A stretch of DNA of 43,247 nucleotides from CAZOIA01 sp964579675 (GTDB taxonomy: Bacteria > Planctomycetota > Phycisphaerae > UBA1845 > PWPN01): the NCBI GenBank assembly GCA_964579675.1, contig CAZOIA010000019.1:1-43247 (forward strand), given 5' to 3'. A program made the position numbers and the translations under genes. This document shows, in pieces, positions 16,901 through 24,835 of the stretch (position 1 is the stretch's first letter; the number at the start of each line of letters is the position of its first letter). A model generated the notes under the pieces. It worked only from the letters and a program-made list of their open reading frames with translations, was not told the DNA's origin and did not search any database.

Positions 16901-18895
16901 ATAAGACCTGGCGTAGATGACGGCGTCCGGCACGCCGAGGTCCAACTGGCTTTCGCCGGGGGTCGGAATGGCGGCGATTCCCTCCCATTTGTGCAAGTTC
17001 CTGGGAAGCCGGCTCCCAACGACGGGGATGGGCCGGTGCAGCGCTTCGTCCAGCAAGGCCCCGAGCATGGTGATTTGCGGGCCGAGCCGGTCGGCATCGA
17101 CGCGCTTGGCGGTGTCCAGCGGCGTATCGACCCGGCGCCGCATGTCCTGGGTGGTCGCGAACATCATGCCGAGGCAACCTGCACTGACGGCGGCGTCGAT
17201 CCCGTTGACGACCGGGAACGGCAGATCGCTCTGCCAGTGCCGCCGGCCTTCGGTCGTATCGTCCAGGTAACACTGACGGATCTCGGGCGGAAAGCCGAGT
17301 TCGTTCGCGATCCGGCGCAGCGGCCTGCCGTAGCCGAGAAGCTGGTTCTGCACGAGCTTCTCGCACATGTAGCTCTGGGCGAAGGTGCCGAACCGTCGGC
17401 CGTGCGAACTCAACTCCAGGCTGCAGAACAGGATGCCACGGGCATAGTCGCCCTCGCTTGCCCGGCCGAGACCCGTGGCCTGCATGACGGATAGATCGAC
17501 GCGCTTGCGCTCGACCCGGCCCGCACGATCGGCGATCATCCGATCCAGCCGCCCGAGGATCGCCGGCACCAACTCTTCCAGCACCTGAACGTCCGTGTCC
17601 CGCAGCTCGTCGTGATGGAGCCGTTGCTGCAGTTGCAGCAGGCGAACCCGTCGAGCGCTCAGCGACGCCCGGCGCTCATCGACCGTCTCCCGGGGTGGTC
17701 TTTCCCCGTCATCGCGATCGGCGTCCGTGCCCGAGGCCCGAAGCCGCCTCAACTCGTCGAGCAGCCGGACGATCTGCATCTTCGTTTGCCAGATCACGTG
17801 GTCGTTGCGGAGGTGCCGGTTCCCCCAGCCGGTCACCGCCCCTACTAGATCGCCCGAGGTCAGAGCCTGGCGGTACCCGCGCAGCGTGGCCAGATCGGCT
17901 TCATCGTCGGCGACGTCCAGCCCGAGTTGCTTCTGCGTATCGGTCAGCGTCTTCATCAGGCGCCGGGAGCCGCCCAGCTCGAACGTATCCCCGCCCACAA
18001 ACGCGACCAGCATGCTGTAAGCCGGCGGGCGATCGGCGAAGTGCCGCACGAGCTGCAAAGCAATGGCCGGATTGATCGCCTGCTCCGCTCCGAATGCCAG
18101 ATCAGGCACGACGCAACAGGCGTCGTATCGGCAGTGGAGCACGACCACCACGTCACGATGGGCCGGATCGCCGCCGGGAATGTACCCCAGCACGTTAGGC
18201 ACCGTCCGGCGCCGCCAACGCACGCGGGATCGCAATGTCAGGGTCAAGTCGCGCTCGCGGCGCAGCCGCCCGGCGAGGGCGGGATCGTCCACGTAGAACC
18301 GTGGCAGCGGAACGGAAACGTAGGTGTACTTGCCGTTACTCTCGGTCCAGGTGGTCTGCTCGGGGCAGAGGAAAATGACCGCGACCGCCCCGTACATGGC
18401 CGCGTACTGCCACCGGGCCTGCGTGTTGAACTCCATGACCGCGATCCGCCCGGCCAGCTCGTCCACCGGCAGTTCGCTCAGCTCGCCGGTCCCGATGTAA
18501 ACCGCCCGGGCGGTGATGCCTTCTTGCGACGTTGTTGAGAGGTTCGCTCCGTTCGGCCAGACGGGGTAGATCCGCGCAGCCGGTGCGTCGTTGATCTCCA
18601 GCGTGCAGGATTCGGTGACGGGCAGGACGAGTTCAACCGGTTGGCGCCAGCGCCGGGCGATGCCGGCGGCCCTCAACTCAGCTTCCAGGAAATCGGCGGT
18701 GGCGGCGGCGCCCGGCTGACCGGCGAAACGGGAACCGAAACTGCAGATCCGCTCATGGTCGCGAGCAAACTGCCCGCGCACGACGTCCACCGCGCCCGGG
18801 CCCTTCGGCCACCCGGCACCGCCGGCCGGCAGGGCCACCGCCCATACCACCCAGAAAGCTCCCAGGCAATGCCGCTGGCGGCGTCGGTTCATCAT
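13991..18895 (-). CDS. Giant fusion: M28-peptidase-like ectodomain plus FtsX/MacB permease
   Basis: A 1634-residue protein. A signal-like segment (10-27) is followed by an M28-type start (SRFAGQPGAAATADFLEAEL, 55-74), a PA-like region (130-205) and the M28 core (248-312). The metal sites look lost: the HxD pair reads RYD at 256-258, and the GANDN-type segment reads GAEQAINPA. The EE-GS element reads GGDTFELGGS, and no histidine precedes the DTPLDTAKRVD segment. A charged helical insert lies around 380-465. Three membrane helices lie near 925-1015, then an FtsX-like permease: one helix near 1060-1080, an extracytoplasmic domain, and helices near 1358-1472 with the ERRREIGILMSVG signature. A 150-residue C-terminal domain follows. 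No partner ATPase is adjacent. Function unknown. Confidence 0.8.
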   Translation of the reverse strand: MMNRRRQRHCLGAFWVVWAVALPAGGAGWPKGPGAVDVVRGQFARDHERICSFGSRFAGQPGAAATADFLEAELRAAGIARRWRQPVELVLPVTESCTLEINDAPAARIYPVWPNGANLSTTSQEGITARAVYIGTGELSELPVDELAGRIAVMEFNTQARWQYAAMYGAVAVIFLCPEQTTWTESNGKYTYVSVPLPRFYVDDPALAGRLRRERDLTLTLRSRVRWRRRTVPNVLGYIPGGDPAHRDVVVVLHCRYDACCVVPDLAFGAEQAINPAIALQLVRHFADRPPAYSMLVAFVGGDTFELGGSRRLMKTLTDTQKQLGLDVADDEADLATLRGYRQALTSGDLVGAVTGWGNRHLRNDHVIWQTKMQIVRLLDELRRLRASGTDADRDDGERPPRETVDERRASLSARRVRLLQLQQRLHHDELRDTDVQVLEELVPAILGRLDRMIADRAGRVERKRVDLSVMQATGLGRASEGDYARGILFCSLELSSHGRRFGTFAQSYMCEKLVQNQLLGYGRPLRRIANELGFPPEIRQCYLDDTTEGRRHWQSDLPFPVVNGIDAAVSAGCLGMMFATTQDMRRRVDTPLDTAKRVDADRLGPQITMLGALLDEALHRPIPVVGSRLPRNLHKWEGIAAIPTPGESQLDLGVPDAVIYARSYWGSRHLGVRGIGVRDMVVLKTDGEGKYAVDDILDERVRRAGLTPEVYLFDDQGRVIMAMDRFVSWHKSIITGHPRKKDLKHLRGEMFECVQIGLLGLNDPRFLEDLDKVVVVEAARGSEVRRGFWSVDEGVCSVCLPTEMDRWQLVFAKGDSSRRMLMLNASADAPEGEGYPLDWRQQSPVAFLSASDFAILNEHRIRRLEDTGVIDPYLRRQHQQGRSEVRKADRARAAGDGTRAWRHATAALTSQAQVYQKTRRSADDTIYAVLFLLVGLVPFCYFVERLVLGARTVYRQIGGFALLFAIMTLLVGTFHPAFRISLTPVTILLAFVILFLSTVVVAIVLGKFRTELVRLKKGTGTFSEARAGGDRAAASSADDFKRFDVLHRAMLVGIANMRRRKVRTALTLATLVLLAFVIMSFTSPRTHLHPLHYDLTGLERIPPDRSTVMIQRLSWDPMPAWTLDHLETAYRDEAQVAGHWWITRNDLKTQYPKTLKMTGKDERYALLHAVSCIEPIEARVVGLDRLIGRAAMDHFASSKDSVLISSKVAERIGAGPGDPVEMFGSAFTVSAVVGHRDMLSLTGLNGQTYAPVDYQRLALLDPDPDEVQRKIDALEEAETQADLTGAATAEKFRVLSPDQFAIIRASRAGELDATLRAVVLVPRNPARTMALADELAGQIHRPVYANADGRVVLCAAMEITSLTGLGNVVVPLFISALIIFNTMLNCVYERRREIGILMSVGLAPAHVGALFVAEAAAYGTIGVVGGYIIGQGLGTVASKYNLVPGISLNFSSSAVVYTQLAIMVVVLLSSIWPARVAAKIAAPGSESTWKLPTPHGDDLTVALPFTMHGRDAGPVLVYLHDWLAGHTETSLARFCSGAIEVFSDADTGGRGFVAQIWLAPFDLGIMQTVELEIRPGPDPTIHEVNISLRREAGPHSAWVRSNRHFLTELRRQFLLWRSLGPQQTDAYRRLCPT

Positions 18896-19170
18896 GGTGC
18901 TTCAGGCTGATCTTGCAGTCCACACGAACTGTAACCGAAAGGAACCGGCGCGAACATTCCCGATGCCTTTGCCCCGAGGCGGGCTTCGACCGCAATCCGT
19001 GGGAATTGGAAGGGCGGTACTGGTCCGGGTGTCGGTAATCCGATAACCTGGCAGCACTTGCACGCTCGTTCCGGGTGGCGCCGGTGTACCGGCGGCCGGG
19101 GGATCGTTTCGCGAGCCTCTCGTTCCGTCACCGGGGCGGGCGTCGGGTTGCGCTATCAGGGAGTTGGACC

Positions 19171-21258
19171 GTGTCCGTTGACCTTCGCCGAGTGCGAAAC
19201 ATCGGTATCGCCGCCCACATCGACGCGGGCAAGACGACGACCACCGAGCGAGTGCTCTATTACACCGGGCGGACGCATCGGATGGGCGAGGTCGATGACG
19301 GTACGACCATTACGGACTTCGATCAGGAAGAGCAGCAGCGCGGGATTACCATCTATTCCGCCGCCGTGACGTGCCCCTGGCGAGACCACACGATCAACCT
19401 GATCGACACGCCGGGACACGTGGATTTTACGGCCGAGGTAGAACGGTCGCTACGGGTGCTGGACGGAGTGGTGGTGGTTTTCGACGCGAAGGAGGGCGTG
19501 GAGGCCCAGTCGGAGACGGTGTGGCGGCAGGCGACGAAATACCACGTCCCGAAACTGTGCTTCATGAACAAGATGGACAAGGTGGGAGCGGATTATGCGG
19601 CCTCTTTCCGCTCGCTCCGAGATCACCTGGGTGCCAACCCGGTTGCGGTCCAGATCCCGATCGGGGCGGAGGGCTACTTCGAGGGGCTGATCGACCTGGT
19701 GACGATGACGGCGGTGTACTACCGGCAGGAGCGTCTGGGCTCGCAATTCGAGGAGCGGCCGATCCCGGTGGAACTGGAGGACGTCGCCCGGCGCGGGCGG
19801 CATGAACTCGAAGAGCGGGTCGCGGAGACCTCGGAACCGCTGATGGAGAAGTTCATCCACGATGAGGCGATGACGGCCGACGAACTTCGCGAGGCGCTCC
19901 GGTCGGCGACGATCGCGGACCAGATCCAGCCGGTGTTCTGCGGATCGGCGTTGGACTACATCGGGGTGCAGAAGCTCTTGGACGGCGTTGTTGATTACCT
20001 GCCGAGCCCGCTTGAGATACCGCCGGTGATCGGCCGGGCGCCGGACTCGGCCCGCCGCCAGCAGAAGCAGACCCAAATAGCCTGCCCGTGCGATCCGAAG
20101 GCGCCGCTGGTGGCGTACGTGTTCAAGACCGTTGCCGAAAAACCGATGGACGTTCACTTCGTGCGGGTGTATTCGGGGACTCTCAAGGCCGGGTCCCGGG
20201 TATTGAATCCGGCTCGGAAATGCAAGGAGAACATCAGCCGGATGTTACGCGTCTTCGCGAAGAAACGTGAGCAGCTTGCCGTCGCCGAGGCGGGGGACAT
20301 CGTGGCGGTCGCCGGGCTCAAGGCGTCGTTGACCGGGGATACGCTGTGTGACACGAAACATCCCGTTATTCTGGAGAGAATCGAGTTTCCCGAGACGGTC
20401 ATCAGTATGTCGATCGAGCCACAGTCGTCGGCGGATCGCGAGAAGATGCTCGAAGCCCTGGCGATGCTCGCCCGCGAGAATCCGACCTTCTCGTATCAGT
20501 CCAACGAGGAAACGGGGCAGACGCTGATCAGCGGGATGGGGGAGTTGCACCTGGAGGTTCTGGTGAATCGGTTGCGCCGGGACCTCGGGGTCCGGGTGCG
20601 GGTCGGCAGCCCGCGGGTATCGTTCCGGGATACGGTGTCGGGAACAGGGGAGTACGAAGAGGAATTCAGGCGGCAGACGGGGGGACGGATGCTGTATGCG
20701 AAGGTCAAGCTGCGAGTGGAGCCATTTGAGCCGGCGACGGGTGAAGAACACGTGCGGTTCGAGAGCCGCGTTCCCCCGGGCGCGGTTCGCAAGGAGTACA
20801 TCGGGGCTGTGGCTGAAGCGGTTCGGGATGCGGCCGGAACGGGGCTTCGAGGCTACGCGATGATGAATCTCAAGGTGACGCTGCTGGAGGCCCGGGAACA
20901 CGATGCGGACAGTACGGACCTGGCGTTCGAGGCGGCGGCCCGGATCGCGTTCGACAAGGCGGCAGAAGAGGCTCGCCCCGCTCTGATGGAGCCCATCATG
21001 AAGGTCCAGATCGTTGGGCCCGAGGCGTACTTCGGCACGGTTAGCGCGGATCTGTCACGGCGCCGTGGGGTAGTCACGGACTCTCGGGTGCGGGCCGGCC
21101 GGCGGGCCTTGGACGCCGAAGTGCCGCTCAAGGAGATGTTCGGGTACGCCACCGACCTGCGGAGCCTGACCCAGGGGCGGGGAAGCTGGACGATGGAACC
21201 GTCGCACTATGCCCTGGTGCCGGCTCCGATCGCCAACACAATCCTCGCGGTGGACTGA
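19171..21258 (+). CDS. fusA: Elongation factor G-type translational GTPase
   Basis: A 695-residue EF-G, the GTPase that drives ribosomal translocation. GTP-binding motifs are AHIDAGKT (15-22), the RGIT switch I threonine near 60, DTPGH (79-83) and NKMD (133-136). Domains II-V follow, including the domain III/IV signature GMGELHLEVL. The GTG at 19171 is chosen because GGGAG lies at normal spacing and the protein then begins just before the G1 motif. Switch I reads TDFDQEEQQRGITIYSAA instead of the common DWMEQEQERGITITSAA, so this may belong to a lineage-specific EF-G subfamily. It sits upstream of rpsJ, where tuf would normally intervene. Confidence 0.9.
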   Translation: MSVDLRRVRNIGIAAHIDAGKTTTTERVLYYTGRTHRMGEVDDGTTITDFDQEEQQRGITIYSAAVTCPWRDHTINLIDTPGHVDFTAEVERSLRVLDGVVVVFDAKEGVEAQSETVWRQATKYHVPKLCFMNKMDKVGADYAASFRSLRDHLGANPVAVQIPIGAEGYFEGLIDLVTMTAVYYRQERLGSQFEERPIPVELEDVARRGRHELEERVAETSEPLMEKFIHDEAMTADELREALRSATIADQIQPVFCGSALDYIGVQKLLDGVVDYLPSPLEIPPVIGRAPDSARRQQKQTQIACPCDPKAPLVAYVFKTVAEKPMDVHFVRVYSGTLKAGSRVLNPARKCKENISRMLRVFAKKREQLAVAEAGDIVAVAGLKASLTGDTLCDTKHPVILERIEFPETVISMSIEPQSSADREKMLEALAMLARENPTFSYQSNEETGQTLISGMGELHLEVLVNRLRRDLGVRVRVGSPRVSFRDTVSGTGEYEEEFRRQTGGRMLYAKVKLRVEPFEPATGEEHVRFESRVPPGAVRKEYIGAVAEAVRDAAGTGLRGYAMMNLKVTLLEAREHDADSTDLAFEAAARIAFDKAAEEARPALMEPIMKVQIVGPEAYFGTVSADLSRRRGVVTDSRVRAGRRALDAEVPLKEMFGYATDLRSLTQGRGSWTMEPSHYALVPAPIANTILAVD

Positions 21259-21617
21259 GGTTACGTCAGATCGGCCCTCAGTCTGCTTCTTGTGGTGGCG
21301 GCGCGATCGCGCCGAGGAATTACAGTACAGCAACAAAGTTGAAGAAAAGTAAAAAACCCGGCCTGTCTGGGGTTGACGACAAGCGAAGCATGAGTAGACT
21401 AGCTGGTCTGCGTCCAACCCGTTGTGCGCTTGATATTTAGCGGCGCGGGGTGGCGGGCGCTGGATGAACCGAGAGGTACACGAGCCGGAACGCCTTCAGA
21501 GATGAACCCGGCAAGGTGAGGCGTATACGTTTATACTACGACCGTGCGCGTAACACCTGGGACATACAAGCAGCCGTTACGTCATAGGTGTTCCGGGGAA
21601 CTGGGTTGAGGGAGGCC
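21259..21617. other. 359-base fusA-rpsJ spacer, no gene
   Basis: No open frame of note and no tRNA-like fold was seen. rpsL, rpsG and tuf, which often lie near this junction, are absent. The region is locally AT-richer than its surroundings. It holds a candidate promoter at 21373-21400 and a GTATA-CGTT-TATAC inverted repeat at 21523-21536, with TATACT at 21532-21537. This spacer is the most likely leader and promoter of the ribosomal superoperon. Confidence 0.6.
21373..21400 (+). promoter_or_regulatory. Candidate promoter of the ribosomal protein operon
   Basis: TTGACG at 21373-21378 and TAGACT at 21395-21400 are separated by 16 bases. It lies 217 bases upstream of rpsJ, which would leave a long leader suited to ribosomal-protein autoregulation. 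A second possible -10 (TATACT, 21532-21537) lies closer to rpsJ. Confidence 0.4.
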
Positions 21618-21926
21618 ATGCAGGGCGAACGCATCCGGATCAGGATGGAGGCTTACGATCCGCGGGCGCTTGACGCGTCGGCTCGGGAGATCGTGGATCA
21701 CGCCAAGCGGACCAACGCGCGGGTGTGCGGCCCGATTCCGCTTCCAACCCGGATTGAGCGGTACACGGTGTTGCGCTCGCCGCACATTGACAAGAAATCG
21801 CGCGAGCAGTTCGAGATGCGGACCCACAAGAGGCTAATCGACATCTACGAACCGACGGCGCGGACGGTAGAGGCCTTGAACCGGCTGGTCGTGCCGGCGG
21901 GGGTGTTTGTGAAGATCAAGGCCTAG
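21618..21926 (+). CDS. rpsJ: Ribosomal protein S10
   Basis: A 102-residue S10 of the small subunit head, also the NusE antitermination factor in well-studied bacteria. It has RIRIRMEAYDPRALDASARE, the GPIPLPTRIERYTVLRSPH core and KKSREQFEMRTHKRLIDIYE. The ATG at 21618 is preceded by GGAGG at 21611, so the ten-residue upstream extension is discarded. It is the first gene of the S10 cluster. The spacer to rplC is 167 bases, unusually long for this operon. Confidence 0.97.
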   Translation: MQGERIRIRMEAYDPRALDASAREIVDHAKRTNARVCGPIPLPTRIERYTVLRSPHIDKKSREQFEMRTHKRLIDIYEPTARTVEALNRLVVPAGVFVKIKA

Positions 21927-22093
21927 GGCTGGTGGATGTTGAGGTGGTTGGGTCTGCGGTGGCCTGGTGGCCGTGTGGCAGTAGCTTTTGCTCTCTTGTT
22001 GTCAGCTTTTAACAACCTGGCTGCGTGAGTTGGATCGCGTGGCATTGCATGGATGTGCTGGGCCTGAGGGGCTTTGAAGGGAAATCTGTCTCT

Positions 22094-22750
22094 ATGGTGG
22101 CGGCACTGCTAGGCAAGAAGATCGGAATGACCCGGGTGTACACCGAGGACGGGAAGGTGGTGCCGGTGACGGTGATCCAGGCCGGCCCGTGTTCGGTGTT
22201 GCAGGTCAAGAGCTCGGACCAGGCGTCGGAGGGGTACGACGCGGTTCAGTTGGGCTTCGAGGATGTCAAGCCTCATCGCTCGACGTTACCGATGATCGGC
22301 CATGCTGGCAAGGCCGGCACGGGCCCCAAGAAGTTCGTGCGTGAGATTCGCATGAATGAACCGCCGGAGGCGTCTGCGGGTGACGTTTGGACGGTTGAAT
22401 TGTTCGAGTCGATGGGGGTCCGGTACGTGGACGTGACGGGCACGACCAAGGGCCACGGGTTTGCCGGCGTGATGAAGCGTCACGGTTTCGGTGGTCAGCC
22501 GGCGTCGCATGGGACGGAGCGGAAGCATCGCAGTCCCGGCTCGATCGGCGGCCACGCCGATCTGGGCCTGGGGCGGAACATCAAGAAGGGTAAGCCGATG
22601 GCCGGCCACATGGGACACGTGCGCCGGACGAGCCGGAACCAGGAGTTGATTCGGGTGGACAAGGAAAACAACCTGCTGGTGGTCAGGGGCAGTGTTCCCG
22701 GTCCTAATAGCGGATACGTGGTGGTTCGGCAAGCCAAGACGAGATCGTAG
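22094..22750 (+). CDS. rplC: Ribosomal protein L3
   Basis: A 218-residue L3, which assembles early and sends a loop toward the peptidyl transferase centre. It begins MVAALLGKKIGMTRVYTEDG and contains the loop motif KRHGFGGQPASHGTERKHRS, then GHMGHVRRTSRNQELIRVD. In many bacteria this loop carries a glutamine methylated by PrmB, corresponding to GGQ here. The ATG at 22094 is chosen because L3 proteins start at this point, although the ribosome site is weak; an upstream in-frame start at 22025 would add 23 unrelated residues. Confidence 0.96.
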   Translation: MVAALLGKKIGMTRVYTEDGKVVPVTVIQAGPCSVLQVKSSDQASEGYDAVQLGFEDVKPHRSTLPMIGHAGKAGTGPKKFVREIRMNEPPEASAGDVWTVELFESMGVRYVDVTGTTKGHGFAGVMKRHGFGGQPASHGTERKHRSPGSIGGHADLGLGRNIKKGKPMAGHMGHVRRTSRNQELIRVDKENNLLVVRGSVPGPNSGYVVVRQAKTRS

Positions 22751-22794
22751 AGGTGAGTTCGCGCGTGCCGGAAGGCACTCGCCGAAGGTTCCTG

Positions 22795-23445
22795 ATGATA
22801 GACGTGCCGGTTTACAACATGAGCGGGGAGCAGACCAGCGCGATGCAAATCGACGAGGCGGCGCTGGGAGGTCGGGTGCGCTTCAATTTGCTTAAGCAGG
22901 CGGTGGTGATGTGGCGGGCGAACCAGCGTCAGGGGTCGGCTCGGACCAGGAGCCGGGGCATGGTCCGAGGCTCCGGGCACAAGCTCTATCGCCAGAAAGG
23001 AACGGGGAACGCCCGGATGGGATCGCGGCGGAGCCCGGTGCGCCGGGGTGGGGGGGTGGCCTTTGCCAAAGCAGAGCGGAGCTTTCGTCAGGAGATGCCC
23101 CGCCGGATGCGTCAATTGGCCCGGAACAGCGCCCTGCTGGCCAAGCTTCAATCGGGCAGCGTTGCCATTGTCGACCCGCTGACGATTGAGGAGCCGAAGA
23201 CCAGAGCGTTTTGCGCGATGCTCAAGGCGGTTGGCGCGGACTCCGGGTGTGTTCTGGCGCTCGATTCGCTGAAACCGACGGTATACAAGTCGGGCCGCAA
23301 CATCCCGAGAACCGAGATCCGCCGGGTGCAGGAGTTGAATGCCTACGAGATTCTGCGTCGTCGGAAGCTGTTATTCACGCGGAGTGCGTTCGAGGCGGTG
23401 GTGAGGAACCCGCAGACTTACCGGCCGGCGGCGGCGGACACCTAG
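22795..23445 (+). CDS. rplD: Ribosomal protein L4
   Basis: A 216-residue L4, lining the peptide exit tunnel. It contains VPVYNMSGEQTS, the basic tunnel loop ARTRSRGMVRGSGHKLYRQK, GTGNARMGSRRSP, and the C-terminal LTIEEPKTRAFCAML and NIPRTEIRRVQELNAYEIL. The start is placed at the ATG at 22795, where L4 homology begins, with a GAAGG upstream; a GTG at 22753 three bases after the rplC stop is the alternative. In enterobacteria L4 represses the S10 operon, but whether it does here is unknown. A long spacer with strong hairpins follows. Confidence 0.95.
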   Translation: MIDVPVYNMSGEQTSAMQIDEAALGGRVRFNLLKQAVVMWRANQRQGSARTRSRGMVRGSGHKLYRQKGTGNARMGSRRSPVRRGGGVAFAKAERSFRQEMPRRMRQLARNSALLAKLQSGSVAIVDPLTIEEPKTRAFCAMLKAVGADSGCVLALDSLKPTVYKSGRNIPRTEIRRVQELNAYEILRRRKLLFTRSAFEAVVRNPQTYRPAAADT

Positions 23446-23462
23446 AGCATTTGGCGAGGGCA

Positions 23463-23494
23463 GCCGCCCCTGTGAGCAGGGGACCCGGGGCGGC
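23463..23494 (+). promoter_or_regulatory. Mutually exclusive hairpins between rplD and rplW
   Basis: GCCGCCCC (23463-23470) can pair with GGGGCGGC (23487-23494) in a perfect eight-base-pair stem. Alternatively CCCCTG (23467-23472) pairs with CAGGGG (23477-23482) around a TGAG tetraloop. The two share CCCC and cannot coexist. They lie in a 128-base spacer of an otherwise tight operon. A regulatory or processing role is inferred. Confidence 0.4.
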
Positions 23495-23573
23495 GGGTGC
23501 TCACGATCCGGATCGGTGGTGGTGATGGCGGCCGGCGGTTCCCGGTGCCGAGGACGAAGAGGAACGTCTCGCG

Positions 23574-23885
23574 ATGGACATCTACCACACGATTGTCCGC
23601 CCGCTGGTGACCGAGAAGGGCACGCACCAGAGCCAGCTCTCGTTCGATGGGACGCGGACGCGCCCGGCTCGGGGCGGTTCGTATACGTTTGAGGTGCACG
23701 CGAAGGCGAAGAAGACGCAGATTCGCCAGGCGATTGAGAAGATCTACAACGTGCGGGTGCTGACGGTTCGGACGTCGAACCGGACGGGCAAGCGTCGGCG
23801 GTATCGGCTGACCTACGGGCAGACGCGGGCTTGGAAGAAAGCGGTGGTGGTGCTCCATCCGGATTATCACATCGATTTGTTCTGA
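23574..23885 (+). CDS. rplW: Ribosomal protein L23
   Basis: A 103-residue L23 at the exit-tunnel rim, a docking site for trigger factor and SRP. Motifs are IVRPLVTEKGTHQSQ, YTFEVHAKAKKTQIRQAIEK and VRVLTVRTSNRTGKRRRYR. The loop near residues 18-32 (FDGTRTRPARGGS) is a few residues longer than usual. The ATG at 23574 follows a GAGGAACGTCTCGCG stretch with a suitable AGGA. L23 lengths in bacteria are about 95-105, so this is full length. Confidence 0.95.
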   Translation: MDIYHTIVRPLVTEKGTHQSQLSFDGTRTRPARGGSYTFEVHAKAKKTQIRQAIEKIYNVRVLTVRTSNRTGKRRRYRLTYGQTRAWKKAVVVLHPDYHIDLF

Positions 23886-23935
23886 GGTTATGACGAGGAA
23901 GCGGCTGGCGAGAAAGCCAAGGGAATCGGTGGGTC

Positions 23936-24802
23936 ATGGGCGTTAAGCGTTACAACCCGACGACGCCGGGACGTCGCAAGTGTTCGGTGAACGAGCATTC
24001 GGAGGTGACGGACAGGAAGCGCCGGCCGACCAGGTGCCTGGTGGAGCCGAAGCCGAAGACCGGCGGCCGGAATCACCATGGTAAGATCACCTCGTGGTTT
24101 CGAGGGGGTGGTCACAAGCGGATGTACCGGCGTGTCGACTTCAAGCGGCGCAACGACGGCACCCCGGCCGCGGTGACGGCCATTGAGTACGATCCGAATC
24201 GATCCTGCCACGTTGCCCTGGTTGAATACCCGGATCAGACCAAGAGCTACATTCTTGCCCCGGTCGGCCTGAAGGCTGGGGACCGGGTTGAGAGCGGTGA
24301 GGGCGTTGAGCCAAAGGTCGGCAACGCGATGCCGCTGAAGAGGATTCCGGTGGGCATGGACGTGCACAACATCGAGATGAACGCTGGCCAGGGGGGCAAG
24401 CTGGTACGGGCGGCCGGCGGGGCGGCGAGGCTGGTGGCCCGGGAGGGCGACTGGGCGACGTTGCTGATGCCGTCGGGGGAGATGAGGCAAATCCGGGTGG
24501 AATGTCGGGCCACGATCGGGCAGGTGGGCAACGTGGATCATCAGCACGTGCGGGTGGGCAAGGCGGGCCGGAAGCGGCACATGGGTCGCAGGCCCCACAA
24601 TCGGGGCACGTCGATGAACCCGGTGGCTCATCCCATGGGCGGCGGGGAGGGCCGACGGGCGGGCGGGCGCCATCCGTGCAGTGCATGGGGCCGGCCGGCC
24701 AAGGGCAGTGCGACCCGGTCCCCCAACAAGAACTCGAACAAGCGGATTCTCCGCCGGCGTCGAAGCGTGCGGTACGGGCGTCTGGTGATCAAGAAGAGGT
24801 AA
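23936..24802 (+). CDS. rplB: Ribosomal protein L2
   Basis: A 288-residue L2, slightly longer than the usual 275, close to the peptidyl transferase centre and needed for subunit association. It carries KRYNPTTPGRR, HHGKITSWFRGGGHKR, the SH3-like core with NIEMNAGQGGKLVRAAG, and the C-terminal RPHNRGTSMNPV segment. The usual VDHPHGGGEGR reads VAHPMGGGEGR (230-240). The aspartate and second histidine are replaced, while the first histidine (His232, equivalent to about His229 in E. coli) is kept. Additional HPCSAWGRPAKG residues follow. Start at ATG 23936. Confidence 0.96.
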   Translation: MGVKRYNPTTPGRRKCSVNEHSEVTDRKRRPTRCLVEPKPKTGGRNHHGKITSWFRGGGHKRMYRRVDFKRRNDGTPAAVTAIEYDPNRSCHVALVEYPDQTKSYILAPVGLKAGDRVESGEGVEPKVGNAMPLKRIPVGMDVHNIEMNAGQGGKLVRAAGGAARLVAREGDWATLLMPSGEMRQIRVECRATIGQVGNVDHQHVRVGKAGRKRHMGRRPHNRGTSMNPVAHPMGGGEGRRAGGRHPCSAWGRPAKGSATRSPNKNSNKRILRRRRSVRYGRLVIKKR

Positions 24803-24835
24803 CGGGGGGCTGGACTCAGCGGGAGCCAGGATACG

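Noticed and set aside
16184..17494. 436-codon plus-strand open frame inside the M28/FtsX fusion gene
   Set aside because: It is antisense to a frame with clear membrane and permease signatures. It looks like a GC-driven shadow.
21350..21376. Terminator-like AACCC...GGGTTTTTT element on the minus strand
   Set aside because: It has a five-base-pair stem and a T run, but no minus-strand gene lies upstream to be terminated, and the stem is short. Chance seems likelier.
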